DNA from: Apiospora phragmitis
Lineage: Eukaryota > Ascomycota > Sordariomycetes > Amphisphaeriales > Apiosporaceae
DNA length: 64,000 nucleotides
NCBI GenBank assembly: GCA_038363925.1
Contig: JAQQWL010000006.1
Location: 3,886,501-3,950,500, forward strand
Direction: 5' to 3'
Shown here: piece by piece, positions 23,193-33,104 of the stretch
Numbering within the stretch: the stretch's first letter is position 1
Layout: each line of letters begins with the position of its first letter
Program-made: the position numbers and the translations under genes
Notes under the pieces: generated by a model
What the model was told of the DNA's origin: nothing
The model's database searches: none
Seen by the model: only the letters and a program-made list of their open reading frames with translations

Positions 23193-24425
23193 ATGGCGCT
23201 CAGACAGAACCTAACCAAGCCGTTCGTCGTCGAGCCCCTCAGCGGCCACACCCACACCGTCATCTTCCTGCACCGCCTCCCGGCCGGCACCGACGACAAG
23301 GCCCTGCGCGCCAAGGTGCTCTCGAGCAAGCGGACTAAGGACGGCAAGACGCTGCGTCTCCAGTTCCCCACGGTGCGATGGATGTTCCCCCACGCCAAGC
23401 TCCACGCTCGCCCCGACGACGAGAGCCACAACAACAGTAACAACGGCAAACACTGGGAGAACCTCTCGTCCGAGGACTGCACCAACGCAGGCCTCGAGCT
23501 AGGCACCTCGGCACCGTACATCGCCCAGCTCATCCTGCAAGAAGCCCAAACCGCCGGCGGCCTCGACAAAGTCGTCCTGGGCGGCCAGGGCGAGACAGCC
23601 CACGCGGCCCACGACGCCCTGGGCCGGCTCCGGGAGGCGATGAACGGCTACGCCGCGCCGAGCGCGCTGCACGCCTTCTTCGAGGCGCAGACCACCTGCC
23701 GGGGCTTCGTCGGCATGCATCCCGACAACGACCAGGTCACGAGGGACCAGCGCGACTTCATGATCGTGTCCAGGTTCGGCGGCGGCGGTGGCGGTGGCGG
23801 TGGCGGTGGCGGCGCAGAGAATATCAACAACAGCGTCGTACGCAACACGCCGCACGAGTTCATCCGCGGCGGCTACAAGAAAGTCTCGTCGATCTGGGAT
23901 GGGAAGCGCATCGACGATTTTGCTGCGTTCTTGGCGAGCATCGACGTAGCCCACGGTGAGCCTGGTACAACGGCCACCACTGCTGCTTCGACTCCGACGA
24001 CGTTCTCGAGCCGGGTATCGGGACCGATCGAGGGCCGCAGCAGCGACAAGAGCAATAACGACAAGAACAACCACGAAATCAGCGAGCAGCAGAAGTACGC
24101 CGACGAGATAAAGAGGCAGAAGCAGCGCGAGGAGGAGCACCGCACTCGCATCCTGCGCCAGATCGAGGACCAGAAAATCGAGCGCCGGCTGCGGCTAGAG
24201 CGTGAACGCGTCAACCGTTTCCACGCCGAGCAGGCGACGCTGCAGAAGAAGGCCGCCGAGGCGACGGCTGCTTCGGTCCCAATTCGTCTTCTTCCAGCAT
24301 CCACTCAGCACTCGGTCCCATCTGGCCATGAGAACAAACCCATGACTCCGTGGGCCTCGAATAACATTGATGAAGATGGTTATGATTTGGATGATGATGA
24401 CGACGAAAGCGGGTTTGAGGCATAA
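23193..24425 (+). CDS. Acyl-protein-thioesterase-like protein without catalytic serine, with coiled-coil tail
   Basis: This intronless 410-residue frame begins with the strand-turn HTHTVIFLHRLPAG and continues with FPTVRWMFPHAK, both typical of the phospholipase/carboxylesterase (APT1-like) alpha/beta-hydrolase family. Where the family has the nucleophile elbow GxSxG, this protein reads VVLGGQGETAHAA, so no Ser is present. The region normally holding the catalytic Asp/His (after RNTPHEFIRGGYKK) also lacks a standard triad pattern. A run of about twelve Gly codons (23778-23814, GGCGGT microsatellite) interrupts the fold. Residues 295-365 form a strongly charged coiled coil (EEEHRTRILRQIEDQKIERR) resembling the helix that precedes UBX domains, and the end is acidic. 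It is probably a non-catalytic relative or an enzyme with different chemistry; the role is unknown. The gene converges with the GT90 gene. Confidence 0.75.
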   Translation: MALRQNLTKPFVVEPLSGHTHTVIFLHRLPAGTDDKALRAKVLSSKRTKDGKTLRLQFPTVRWMFPHAKLHARPDDESHNNSNNGKHWENLSSEDCTNAGLELGTSAPYIAQLILQEAQTAGGLDKVVLGGQGETAHAAHDALGRLREAMNGYAAPSALHAFFEAQTTCRGFVGMHPDNDQVTRDQRDFMIVSRFGGGGGGGGGGGGAENINNSVVRNTPHEFIRGGYKKVSSIWDGKRIDDFAAFLASIDVAHGEPGTTATTAASTPTTFSSRVSGPIEGRSSDKSNNDKNNHEISEQQKYADEIKRQKQREEEHRTRILRQIEDQKIERRLRLERERVNRFHAEQATLQKKAAEATAASVPIRLLPASTQHSVPSGHENKPMTPWASNNIDEDGYDLDDDDDESGFEA

Positions 24426-24778
24426 CTGCAAACCCACGTTCTTGTCATTAATTGCCATGGTTCTTTCAGCAGCCGAGTTTGTTTTCTTTACGAGGATATA
24501 GAAGCTTCTAAACAGTCTCACTTGGTATCCACGAATATCATTGAAGTCTGTCTGATTTTTTCGGGATCGCTGTGTCTCGTGTGTGGTAATAGATCTAACG
24601 AATTCAGGAACGCATCTTGCATCGGCTAGGGTGAATCTGGCGTTTGCGAGGAAGCGAAATCAAGATAGAAGGAAAAGACGTATAGTGAGGATAAGAAATA
24701 CTTACATATAAGCTAAAGTACTTAACCCTACCTACTCATCTAGGAATAAAAGCCCATAACCCCAATCGTCCCAAGTTC
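24426..24778. other. Convergent 3' flanks
   Basis: About 350 bp between the stop codons of two converging genes. AT-richer than its neighbours; nothing else was seen. Confidence 0.45.
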
Positions 24779-27448
24779 CTACAACGTGCCTCCCGACACA
24801 GATTTGCGCTCCGGATCCTGCACCCTCGCCAGCTCGAGCAGCAGCCGATACATGTAGATCGCAAAGTCGACCTCGCGAAACGCCCTTCGGAACCAATCGC
24901 GGCCCTCGTCGGCAATCTCACGGGCCCTCCGCTGCCCGGCCTCGGTGGCGGTAAGGTAGAGCACGAGCTCAGGCAGCTCGCCGAGCCCCTGGCTGACGGG
25001 GACGTAGTGAACCCAGGGCGCGAGGCGCTCGTCGTGCCACTCGCGCAGCAGCGTTTGCTTCAGCGGCGCCGACCGCGACGCCAGCAGCCGGTAGTAGCGC
25101 CCGCTGATGCCGTTGCCGTCGAGGTCGAACGCGAGCCGCGACCGCAGCGGCGCGTCCCGGTCCGCCCACGGCCGCACGTCCAGCCGGCGCCGCTGGGCGC
25201 GGCACTGCCGCCACGCGCACGAGAAGATCTGCGTGAAGGCCACGTCGAAGAGCCGGCGGTCCAGGAAGCGCGACGCCACGCGCCCGACGGCGCCCCGTTC
25301 GCTGGCGCGGAGGTACACGTTCTTGCAGTCCTCCAGGTTCTGCGCTGCCGCGACAAACCGCTGGCGGTGGAACTGGCTCCACGTGTCGTCTTCCCCGACG
25401 TAGCCGCCCGTGGTCGAGCCTGCCCAGTACAAGTTGTTCTGCTTGTCCTCCCACTCAATGTCGCGAGAGCTGTCGTAGCAGAACTCGTCGTCTGTGTAGG
25501 CTGGGCTCGGGAACAGAATGTCGCCCATGGTAGAGAGTGAGCCGGTTGACATCACAGGAACCAAGCCCTCCATCAGGCGAAACGACGTTGGGCTCATGAG
25601 GAGACCGTGCATGGTACTGTATTCGGGATGTTTGCATATGTCCTTAGCTGCGTCGATATCGGCGACGAAGGGGAGTCCATAGGTTCGAACTGCCCGGTTA
25701 GCCGCGTTTTGTTTGTCGCTCCGAGATGATTTGCAGTATTTCGTGAGCGCATCCCACGTACTTGACTGGGACAAGTAAGTTAGGTCGATACTATCGGGAC
25801 TATGACCACCAGTGGGTGGGATAAGGACGGCTGGTTCGTCGAAGTGATTCACCAAAAACTTCACATCAGGAAGCTTGCCCGGAAGACCGCCTAGTAGCTT
25901 GTTGAACGTCGCGACCATGTGTCGGTCATGAGTGCGGATGGGATGGCTACAGCCAAACTTCGCGCTGGCACCAGACAGGCTGCAAAGCCAGAGCTCGCTG
26001 TTCGCCATGCCAAAAGCTTGTGTCATCCTCTTGGAAACATCGGCACCATCAATACCCCAGAATGGCGAGATCGAGTCGTATATACTGTCAAAGTCGTCGA
26101 TGATCGGCGAATTGTTCGATGCAGCAAACTCGTACCATTGTTGGAATCCAGGAGGGGGTTCCACCTTGTAGCGACGTCGATACTCGTCGCATGCCGCCGT
26201 GTAGTTTTGCGACTGTCTCTGTAACAGCCCGCGGAAGGCCTTGTTGCCATTGGATACCAGAGCCTCAACCGGATGCTCATGCGAATGGTCGAAGCTTTGC
26301 TGTGCTAGAAATCGTGCTGTCCGGGCAGTGTATGCATCCCCTATAAGATGAATGATGGGGAAGAGCATAAGAAGCCAGAGAAAAGACCTGGCTTTCAAAT
26401 GACGTGGAAGCATGTAAAGAACCTGCCCCAAGGCAAGAGCAGAAGCGACAACCTGCAAGAGGGCCTGGAAACCCGAAGACTGGGCCAATGCCGTGCGGCT
26501 TGCCAGGATGCCGAACGTCTCGATCGCCGGGGCGATGCACCATGTCGTCGATTGCGCCTGTCATAAGAGGTCAGTTTTATGGCCAATATCGAAATTTTGG
26601 TGCAGATGCTTGCACTCACTGTCTGGGTCACGAAATGCCAGAAGGCAGCCTTAGCAAGGCCGGCCAACACGATATTTCTCAAGGCAACAGTGGGGAAACC
26701 GAGTAGGAGCACCTCGAGCGACACCAGGAGTTTCAAGATGAAAGCTATCCGTAAGGAAAGGCTTGTGGTGAACTGTGCGAGTTTCCCATCTCGCAATGAG
26801 GAGCCGTTCGCTCTCCGCAGGAGGATGGTGTAGGCAAAGTAGAGGGCAGCTAGAGGGATAGTATGGAGGGGTATCCTCTTCAGATCCCATCGCAGCAAGC
26901 TCAGGACGGCGATTGCGGCTACGACAACTGCACCATAGACTCTCGACTGAAGTGTCCTTGTATCATTATGGTTGTGCCCTTTCGTGCTGCCAATGGTAGG
27001 TGAGAGGGCCGCAACAGCAGAGTGCCCTTGCAGGGTCAAAAGTAACGGGGTCAATAGCGGCTGCAGGGTATAGGATTAGAGTTTGATATGTCTCCAGTCG
27101 GGCGGTTTAGGCATAAATGGGATATTGACTAACCTGCAGTTCGCTTTCGCCATTCTCCGATTTACAGACGGCTGCAACACTGATGCAAGACGCAAGTACC
27201 CACAGCAACCCCGAGGACGGAAGCGTGGCCGGTAGTCTACCGTCCAAGACAGGCTTGGACAGCCGTCCTGTGCCGGATGGCGGCCATGGAACTCGGGACA
27301 GAAGCGGAAGGAGTATCCAGCACAGCACCTCGGAGTGGAGTTCGGTCTCCCTAGTTGTAACGTGGTGGGAGATCAGGCTGTGCAATACTGCGGCTGCGGC
27401 TGCACCAAGTACTTCCTGGGCTGGCCCTTTGGTCGGTGGTCCCAGCAT
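24779..27448 (-). CDS. Glycosyltransferase family 90 (CAP10-type), polytopic
   Basis: Three exons (27134-27448, 26620-27060, 24779-26557) are joined by introns of 73 and 62 nt with clean GT and CAG ends; both junctions are in phase and give about 844 residues. The N-terminal 300 residues contain roughly six or seven hydrophobic segments (for example VYGAVVVAAIAVLSLL, IAFILKLLVSLEVLLLGF and FLWLLMLFPIIHLIGD). The C-terminal 500 residues carry the CAP10/GT90 pattern: NNLYWAGSTTGGY, a DVAFTQIF-like stretch, and the core FDLDGNGISGRYYRLLASRSAPLKQ followed by PWVHYVPVS. GT90 members of fungi include xylosyltransferases of capsule or cell-wall glycans that work in the Golgi lumen. Substrate specificity cannot be predicted here. 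The multi-helix N-terminal extension is a known architecture of large fungal GT90 proteins, as far as I recall. The frame is intact. Confidence 0.85.
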
Positions 27449-28420
27449 CGTTCGCTTGGGCCTACATCTGGCTAGGAGAGAAGTACAAGTAGGTTGGTTA
27501 AGTGCTGGAGGGATTGCTTCTCATAGGTAAGCCTGAAAAGGCATTGTGCGATTCTCTCCCTACTTTCATTTCTAGAATGCCAGCCCAATTTGAGCTGGCT
27601 TGGCACTGAGTTAGTGCTGGATCCCAGGCAGCCAAGACTGTTGTTTTCCGGGCCCTCCATTCCTCTCGTGTATGTGTAACAGTAATATTGGCAATGGGCT
27701 AACCGGGCATGGTGGAGCGCGCACAAGACCTGACAGGCTGCGAACTGCGAACTGACAGCGTGCGGCGCCAGGTACTCCGTACAAGACCGACAATTTAGAA
27801 GGATTTGCTGTGTGGAGTGCCTCCGTTTATTTCTCGGCATTACATGCTAATAACCACAAACATGCCGACTCCTTGTATGGAAAGACTTGGCGAATCGAAC
27901 TGATCTCTGATCATGCGCGGAAGCACTCATCAACCCAGCTTGAGCGTGAACCGATGTGTAGCCATTCTGGGTTCTGGAGTTTAGCCGTTCCCGTCAATGC
28001 GTTTGAATCTTGGTCTTTCAAAAGTTGCAGTCCGATTTGTTGACAGCGGGTCGATCCCGTCCGGCTTTGTGGGTCTGCCATGAAACATCCCTAGGCACAT
28101 GAATTACTGCTACTGAGGAATACATTGATATAGTCTAGCAGGTGCATCTCAAGCAATTGCGGAAAACTATTTGCTGCGTAAATTGTACAAATAGTGCGAT
28201 GATTAGGGCGGACAGTACGCATGCAGCCGTTAGAGGGCCGGTACGCTAATGAGCATCGCCAGCTAGTGGCCTTGACCGGTCCGCCGGGTGACTCAGAGCC
28301 CCTTAGCAGTCGCTCGCTGGCGAACCTGGTGTAACTTTAATACCGTATTGCGACGACTTCAAATCGCACTCCTAATCCAAACACCCGGGATATCCAGACA
28401 GCAGCAGCATTCATCTAGTC
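27449..28420. promoter_or_regulatory. Divergent intergenic region between the GT90 and SDR genes
   Basis: About 970 bp hold the promoters of two divergent genes. A 122-codon minus-strand frame at 27472-27840 has no recognisable content. No defined regulatory site was identified. Confidence 0.4.
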
Positions 28421-29473
28421 ATGGACGGCGCCCCCAACGTCCTCGTAACCGGTTCGTCAGGGCATCTAGGATGCGCCTTGATGCTGTCGCTTCCGTCACT
28501 CGGTTACACGCCGATTGGCATTGATATCCTTGAATCCGAGACCACGACCCATGTAGGGTCTATCGCCGATTGTGACTTTGTCGCGTCGCTCTTCCGCCGG
28601 TACCCCTCCATCCAGCATGTCCTGCACGCAGCTACGCTGCACAAACCGCACGTGGAGTCGCACAGTAAAGCCGACTTCGTGGACGTCAACATCACCGGCA
28701 CGTTGAACCTCCTCGAGGAAGCCGCCGCCGCCGCCAAGAACAACAACAACAATAAGGCGATCATCGAATCCTTTGTCTTCACGTCAACCACGTCGGCCTT
28801 CGGCCGCGCGCTGAGCCCGCGGCCCGGCGAGCCGGCCGCCTGGATCAATGAGGACGTGGTGCCGATCCCCAAGAACAGCTACGGCGTGACCAAGGTGGCG
28901 GCCGAGGACCTGTGCCGCCTCGTGCAGGCGCAGACGGGCCTGCCCGTGGTGGTGCTGCGCACGAGCCGCTTCTTCCCCGAGGCGGACGACGACGCCGACC
29001 GGCGCGCCCTCGTGGGAAGTGGCGACGGCGGCGACGGGGACGAGAACCTCAAGGTGCTGGAGCTGGCATACCGACGTGTCGACATCGCCGACGTCGTGTC
29101 GGCGTGCGTGTGCGCCATGCGTAGGGCTCGGGAGCTCCGCTGGGGAAAGTACGTCATCAGCGCACCGCCACCGTTTCGTAATGATCCCGAGATCCTGAAG
29201 CGGCTGGATAGTGGGGCCGGAGAGGTATATGCCGAGTGTATACCAGGTATCAAGGAGGTGTTCGAGAAGAAAGGGTGGCGATTCTTGCCGAGGCTCGATC
29301 GAGTTTACGACTCCGCGAAGGCCATCCAGGAATTGGGATGGCAGCCGCAGTATACCATTCAGAATGCAGTGGGCAAGATCAACACAGGCGAAGAATGGAG
29401 AAGCGACTTAACTTTTAAGGTTGGGAAGAAAGGATATCATGAAGTCTCCACAGGCGTGTACACTGTTAGGTGA
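28421..29473 (+). CDS. Extended SDR NAD-dependent epimerase/dehydratase family protein
   Basis: This intronless 350-residue frame has the Rossmann nucleotide-binding loop near the start (VLVTGSSGHLG, residues 7-17), the VLHAATLHKPHVE segment, a conserved-type NITGTLNLLE helix, the active-site tyrosine motif SYGVTKVAAEDL (Tyr/Lys spaced YxxxK) with a preceding FTSTTSAFG serine/threonine strand, and LRTSRFFPE, as in nucleotide-sugar epimerases and related oxidoreductases. An acidic, Gly-rich insertion (DGGDGDEN region, about residues 190-208) and a short Asn run (KNNNNNK) are low-complexity additions. The substrate is unknown; nucleotide sugar or a small carbonyl compound are both possible. It is divergent from the GT90 gene, but a shared pathway is only speculation. 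Confidence 0.82.
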   Translation: MDGAPNVLVTGSSGHLGCALMLSLPSLGYTPIGIDILESETTTHVGSIADCDFVASLFRRYPSIQHVLHAATLHKPHVESHSKADFVDVNITGTLNLLEEAAAAAKNNNNNKAIIESFVFTSTTSAFGRALSPRPGEPAAWINEDVVPIPKNSYGVTKVAAEDLCRLVQAQTGLPVVVLRTSRFFPEADDDADRRALVGSGDGGDGDENLKVLELAYRRVDIADVVSACVCAMRRARELRWGKYVISAPPPFRNDPEILKRLDSGAGEVYAECIPGIKEVFEKKGWRFLPRLDRVYDSAKAIQELGWQPQYTIQNAVGKINTGEEWRSDLTFKVGKKGYHEVSTGVYTVR

Positions 29474-30879
29474 AGTGTTGCTTGCTTCCTGAGACGTTAC
29501 CGTGTGGATAACGGCTTTCGAGCTTATGCTTGCAACTTGCCATCATGTCCACCATGAACAACTTCGTCATTCCACGGCCAGCTAGCCACTGGCAGCCACT
29601 ACTCTTTGGCATGCTTCCTTCTGCCTCTTCAATATCATATTGACCAATGCTACTCGAACCACACGAGGAAAATAAAGGGCAACAGGAATCTAGAGGACGC
29701 CGAACCAGCCAAGGTGGTGATTACTAGCCGTCGAGGGCGCGCAGGGCTGAAATGAAGTGGACGCTGGAATGGCTCACCAATGTTATAGCGAGCAGCTCCT
29801 TCGTCGCATTGGAGAGCACGGGCACCTGATATCTGACTTGATACTGTATATGCTAAAATTTGATCACCTTTTTTGGTGCGAATCTGATAAGTGACAGAGT
29901 GATTTCTGGTCAACCGTACTCCGTATTGGGACGGGCATCCGTCGTGGTCGTGTATCAAGCATTTGGGATATGCTCAGTCAGGACTTGGACAAGACTCCTC
30001 GGACTACAAGATCTGCCAACATTCGCAACCCATTTGCGGCATGACTTACTGTTAGTGGCGCCTAGTTAAAGATTGGTTGCTTTGGTGGTGGAATTGGCCT
30101 GGTGCCTGGTGCCTGGTGCCTGGTGCCTGGACCATCGTGTCGGGTCAGCCAGTGGACCACAGCCAAAAGTAACAAATAGATTTGCCAAGCATTGGGATGA
30201 GGCATGAAACATTGCTAGGAGCCCCCCTTGCAGGCTCGAACGATGACATATCTGGCGCAAGCGAGTGCCCTCCAAGGTCCCCTCTTTGACAGGATGCAGT
30301 GCTGCCCATCGCAATCAATGGCAATTACCCTTTTGCATTTCACACCACCAACCCAACGCCAGAATCTGGAGTAGTTCAGGGCAGGTCCCGTTGCTCCCTG
30401 AAGACAAGGGTCTTGGAAGAAAGCTAAAATCAGCCACAGGAGGCCAGGCTAACCCGTCTTGAGTTACGCGCCCTGTGCATCTACTGGAGCTTGCTCGTAT
30501 CGAGGCTAGCATGATAGGCTTTTGCAGGGAGGCCCTGCAATTCCCGGGAGGGGACTGCAGGCCCCTGAACGGGTAAACGAGATGGAACACAAGCTCCCCC
30601 AGAAACCATCACATCAGTGATGTGACATCCCAATTCGAATCAGATCAACGAGCCAACCAATGCCCTGCATCCTATCATGCTGGCCATGGTAGCCCTCACT
30701 GCGCATTCATGTTCGTTAAATAGGCTGAGTGGAAGCATGTTTTAGTCTTGTTCCATCTATTCTCCGTCCATCTATCGTCACTCTTTTATTTTAGCCATCA
30801 ATCTCATCTACTACTCCATACATCTATCTACAGTTCTACCCATCGAAGTCCCATCTTTTCGATACCCACCTCTACCAAC
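29474..30879. other. Intergenic 1.4 kb with a short tandem repeat
   Basis: It contains the 3' flank of the SDR gene and the promoter and leader of the CFEM gene; the last 150 bp are pyrimidine-rich with CATCTATC-like repeats. No supported gene was seen. The tandem heptamer is listed separately. Confidence 0.4.
30098..30130. repeat. Tandem heptamer repeat
   Basis: The unit CCTGGTG is repeated about 4.7 times without interruption. It is an intergenic minisatellite with no visible role. Confidence 0.85.
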
Positions 30880-31527
30880 ATGCAGTTCAAGACTATCGTT
30901 CTCTCTGCCTTCGTGGCCCTCGCCGCCGCCGAGACCATCCAGGAGCTTGTCGCCCAGATCCCCGCGTGCACCAAGAAGTGCCTGGACGACGCCTCCAAGC
31001 AGATTGGTTGCGATACCACCGACAACAAGTGCCAGTGCGGAAAGCTCGATGACCTGACCTCGAAGGCCACTCCTTGCATCATTGCTTGCACCAACGATGA
31101 CATGAGCAGTATGTACTATCCCGCGTCCCACGTCCTCTCCTCCCTCTCCCCCACCCTCTCCCTATTCGGCCGACTTGCTGCCCATTGTACCAGCAAAGTC
31201 CGCCAACAGTGATGAAACTCGACCACCGTTTACTGACTGCCTTCTGCTACTTCCTTAGAAACCATCGAGCTCTCCGGTAAGATCTGCGCCAAGGTCGGCA
31301 GCGCGCAAATCGGCTCTGCCGTCAGCTCCGTCGCCTCGGACGTTTCCACCAAAGTTGGCAGTGCTCTGTCTACCGCCAGCGCCAAGGCTACCTCGGTCTA
31401 CGGCGACATCACCGCCACCGCATCCCACGCCGCCTCGACCTCGACCCCTACGCCTGCTGCTGCCGGCCGCAACATGGTCGGTGCCGGTGCCGGCCTGGCT
31501 GCCGCTGTCGTCGCTATGGCTCTGTAA
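30880..31527 (+). CDS. CFEM-domain GPI-anchored secreted protein
   Basis: Exons 30880-31108 and 31259-31527 are joined across a 151-nt intron (GTATGT...CTTAG) to give 165 residues. The signal peptide MQFKTIVLSAFVALAAAE is followed by a CFEM-type eight-cysteine domain: IPACTKKCLDDA, GCDTTDNKCQCGKLDDL, TPCIIACT and, after the intron, GKICAKV. The Asp in the CQCGKLDDL neighbourhood is in the place of the haem-coordinating Asp of known CFEM proteins, but this needs an alignment. A Ser/Thr/Ala-rich stalk and a C-terminal hydrophobic tail (VGAGAGLAAAVVAMAL) indicate a GPI anchor. CFEM proteins serve in haem/iron capture at the cell surface, in cell-wall stability and in host contact. The start ATG follows an A/C-rich leader (ACCAACATG). 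Confidence 0.88.
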
Positions 31528-33104
31528 TAGTAGAAGAAGAAGAAGAAAGGGAGGAGAAGAATCTATACGAGAGACGGGTATTCAGTACCAACTTGTAAGA
31601 AAGAGCTGGCTTATATTATATGTACATGATACCATGAAGGCACCTGTCGCGCGAGGGCGGAGGGCGTTTTTCACAAAGATTTAGCGATAAACTGTATTTC
31701 AATCGAATATTGGTCTCAAACTTGCCTATTGCAAGGCTATGATGCCACAGGCATGTCTGCTTGTCCAATGCGATGTGATTGTTATTATCGGTGTATCGGA
31801 CGCCATAGGAGATTCGAACCCAAACCCATTGGAATTGGCATCGGGTCATTTTCAATGTGCCTTGACTCTCGACTCTTGCGAATGCCGCGCCGCATCCATC
31901 CAAAAGTACCTAATAATTGATAGTAGTACGATGCGCAAAGCGTTAGGTAGATCTTGGTTGAGTATGGAGACCATGGGTCAGAGTTGGACCCTGGAAATTA
32001 GTGCTCTTGACTCAACATGACATGACATTTGAGCATCCAAACACAGACAGCAAGGCCCACGTGGGTGTCTCACGGCTCTCGAAATAAGCATTCGCCAGCC
32101 AAGGAAGATTCGAGTTTCTCGGAGTTATTGAAGAAGAAAAACCGCCACCATTTACAAGGACTTGAGTAGTCCGTCGTATCCCAGAATAACTCCGCACAGC
32201 AAGCAGAAGAAGGGAGAGAGACAAGAGGCTGATTGCCTGATGCATGCCCCGTTATCCTGTTTGACGACGACGACGACACGTCCCATTATTCTCGTTCCAT
32301 TGCTACCTACACGTCCACCCTCTGCTTTTCGTAAATGACACGCCAAGAACCCCTTTGAGCTGCAGAGCAGAATATCATCCCTGTTCAAATTACCTGTTCT
32401 ACAGCAACGACTCAGTTCACACATACCGCGGACACATAAGCAGTATGTAGCAACATATCAATTGCATGGCCCGGAGGGTACCGCGACCCAGCTACAATAG
32501 ACACATAAGACGAGGAAACTTTATTTTAAAGTCCGGTGCCGACGGTCAACGTCCCATGTCGAGGGTTCGGGATGTCCCCAAACTGGAGTCCTGTGTGCTC
32601 GGGACACACAAGATAGGACGACCCCTTGCTAGCTTGTGCATACATCAGGGTCATGTTTCCATGTGGCTATAATTGCCGGTGTCGTTTGGTTACTGTGAGC
32701 AAGGCACACGGTTCGACAGTGCTCGGGCGAGCCTTAACGAAACCATACGCAATTTCCACAGCTCAGTCACACACACATTGGACCGACGTAGCAAGACTAA
32801 TAGCAGATCGAGGAGGTATCAATGATATATTTGACGAGATAGTGCACACGACCTTTGATCCCCAACAGGACCTGAAATCTAGCAGTAATAGTAGTAAAAA
32901 GGCTTCTACATCCGTATCCAGACATTCATTCGGTCGTACTTCCAGTACGACAGTTCATAGCAATCTTCAACAAAGGGGGTATCACATGTAGTGAGCCGGT
33001 CAAGCCAGTCTTCTTAGGGATTTGACGACCGGCAGAAAACAAAACAAGAAAATTGCAAATCGCTGTCCCTCCGCCCTTCTCTAAGTGTGCAACATCACCA
33101 TTGA
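31528..33104. other. Convergent 1.6-kb intergenic interval
   Basis: It lies between the converging CFEM gene and the large disordered-protein gene. Short frames occur on both strands, none convincing. A GATTCGAA-containing patch near 31812 resembles a tRNA B box but has no cloverleaf around it. Confidence 0.4.

Noticed and set aside
23499..24140. 213-codon minus-strand frame opposite the thioesterase-like gene
   Set aside because: Shadow of a GC-rich coding strand; the plus-strand protein has clear family motifs.
23193..31527. Possible biosynthetic cluster (thioesterase-like, GT90, SDR, CFEM)
   Set aside because: No backbone synthase, pathway transcription factor or consistent spacing; the neighbours look like ordinary unlinked genes.
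31780..31840. tRNA-like B-box (GATTCGAAC)
   Set aside because: No stems for T-arm, anticodon or acceptor could be paired on either strand.
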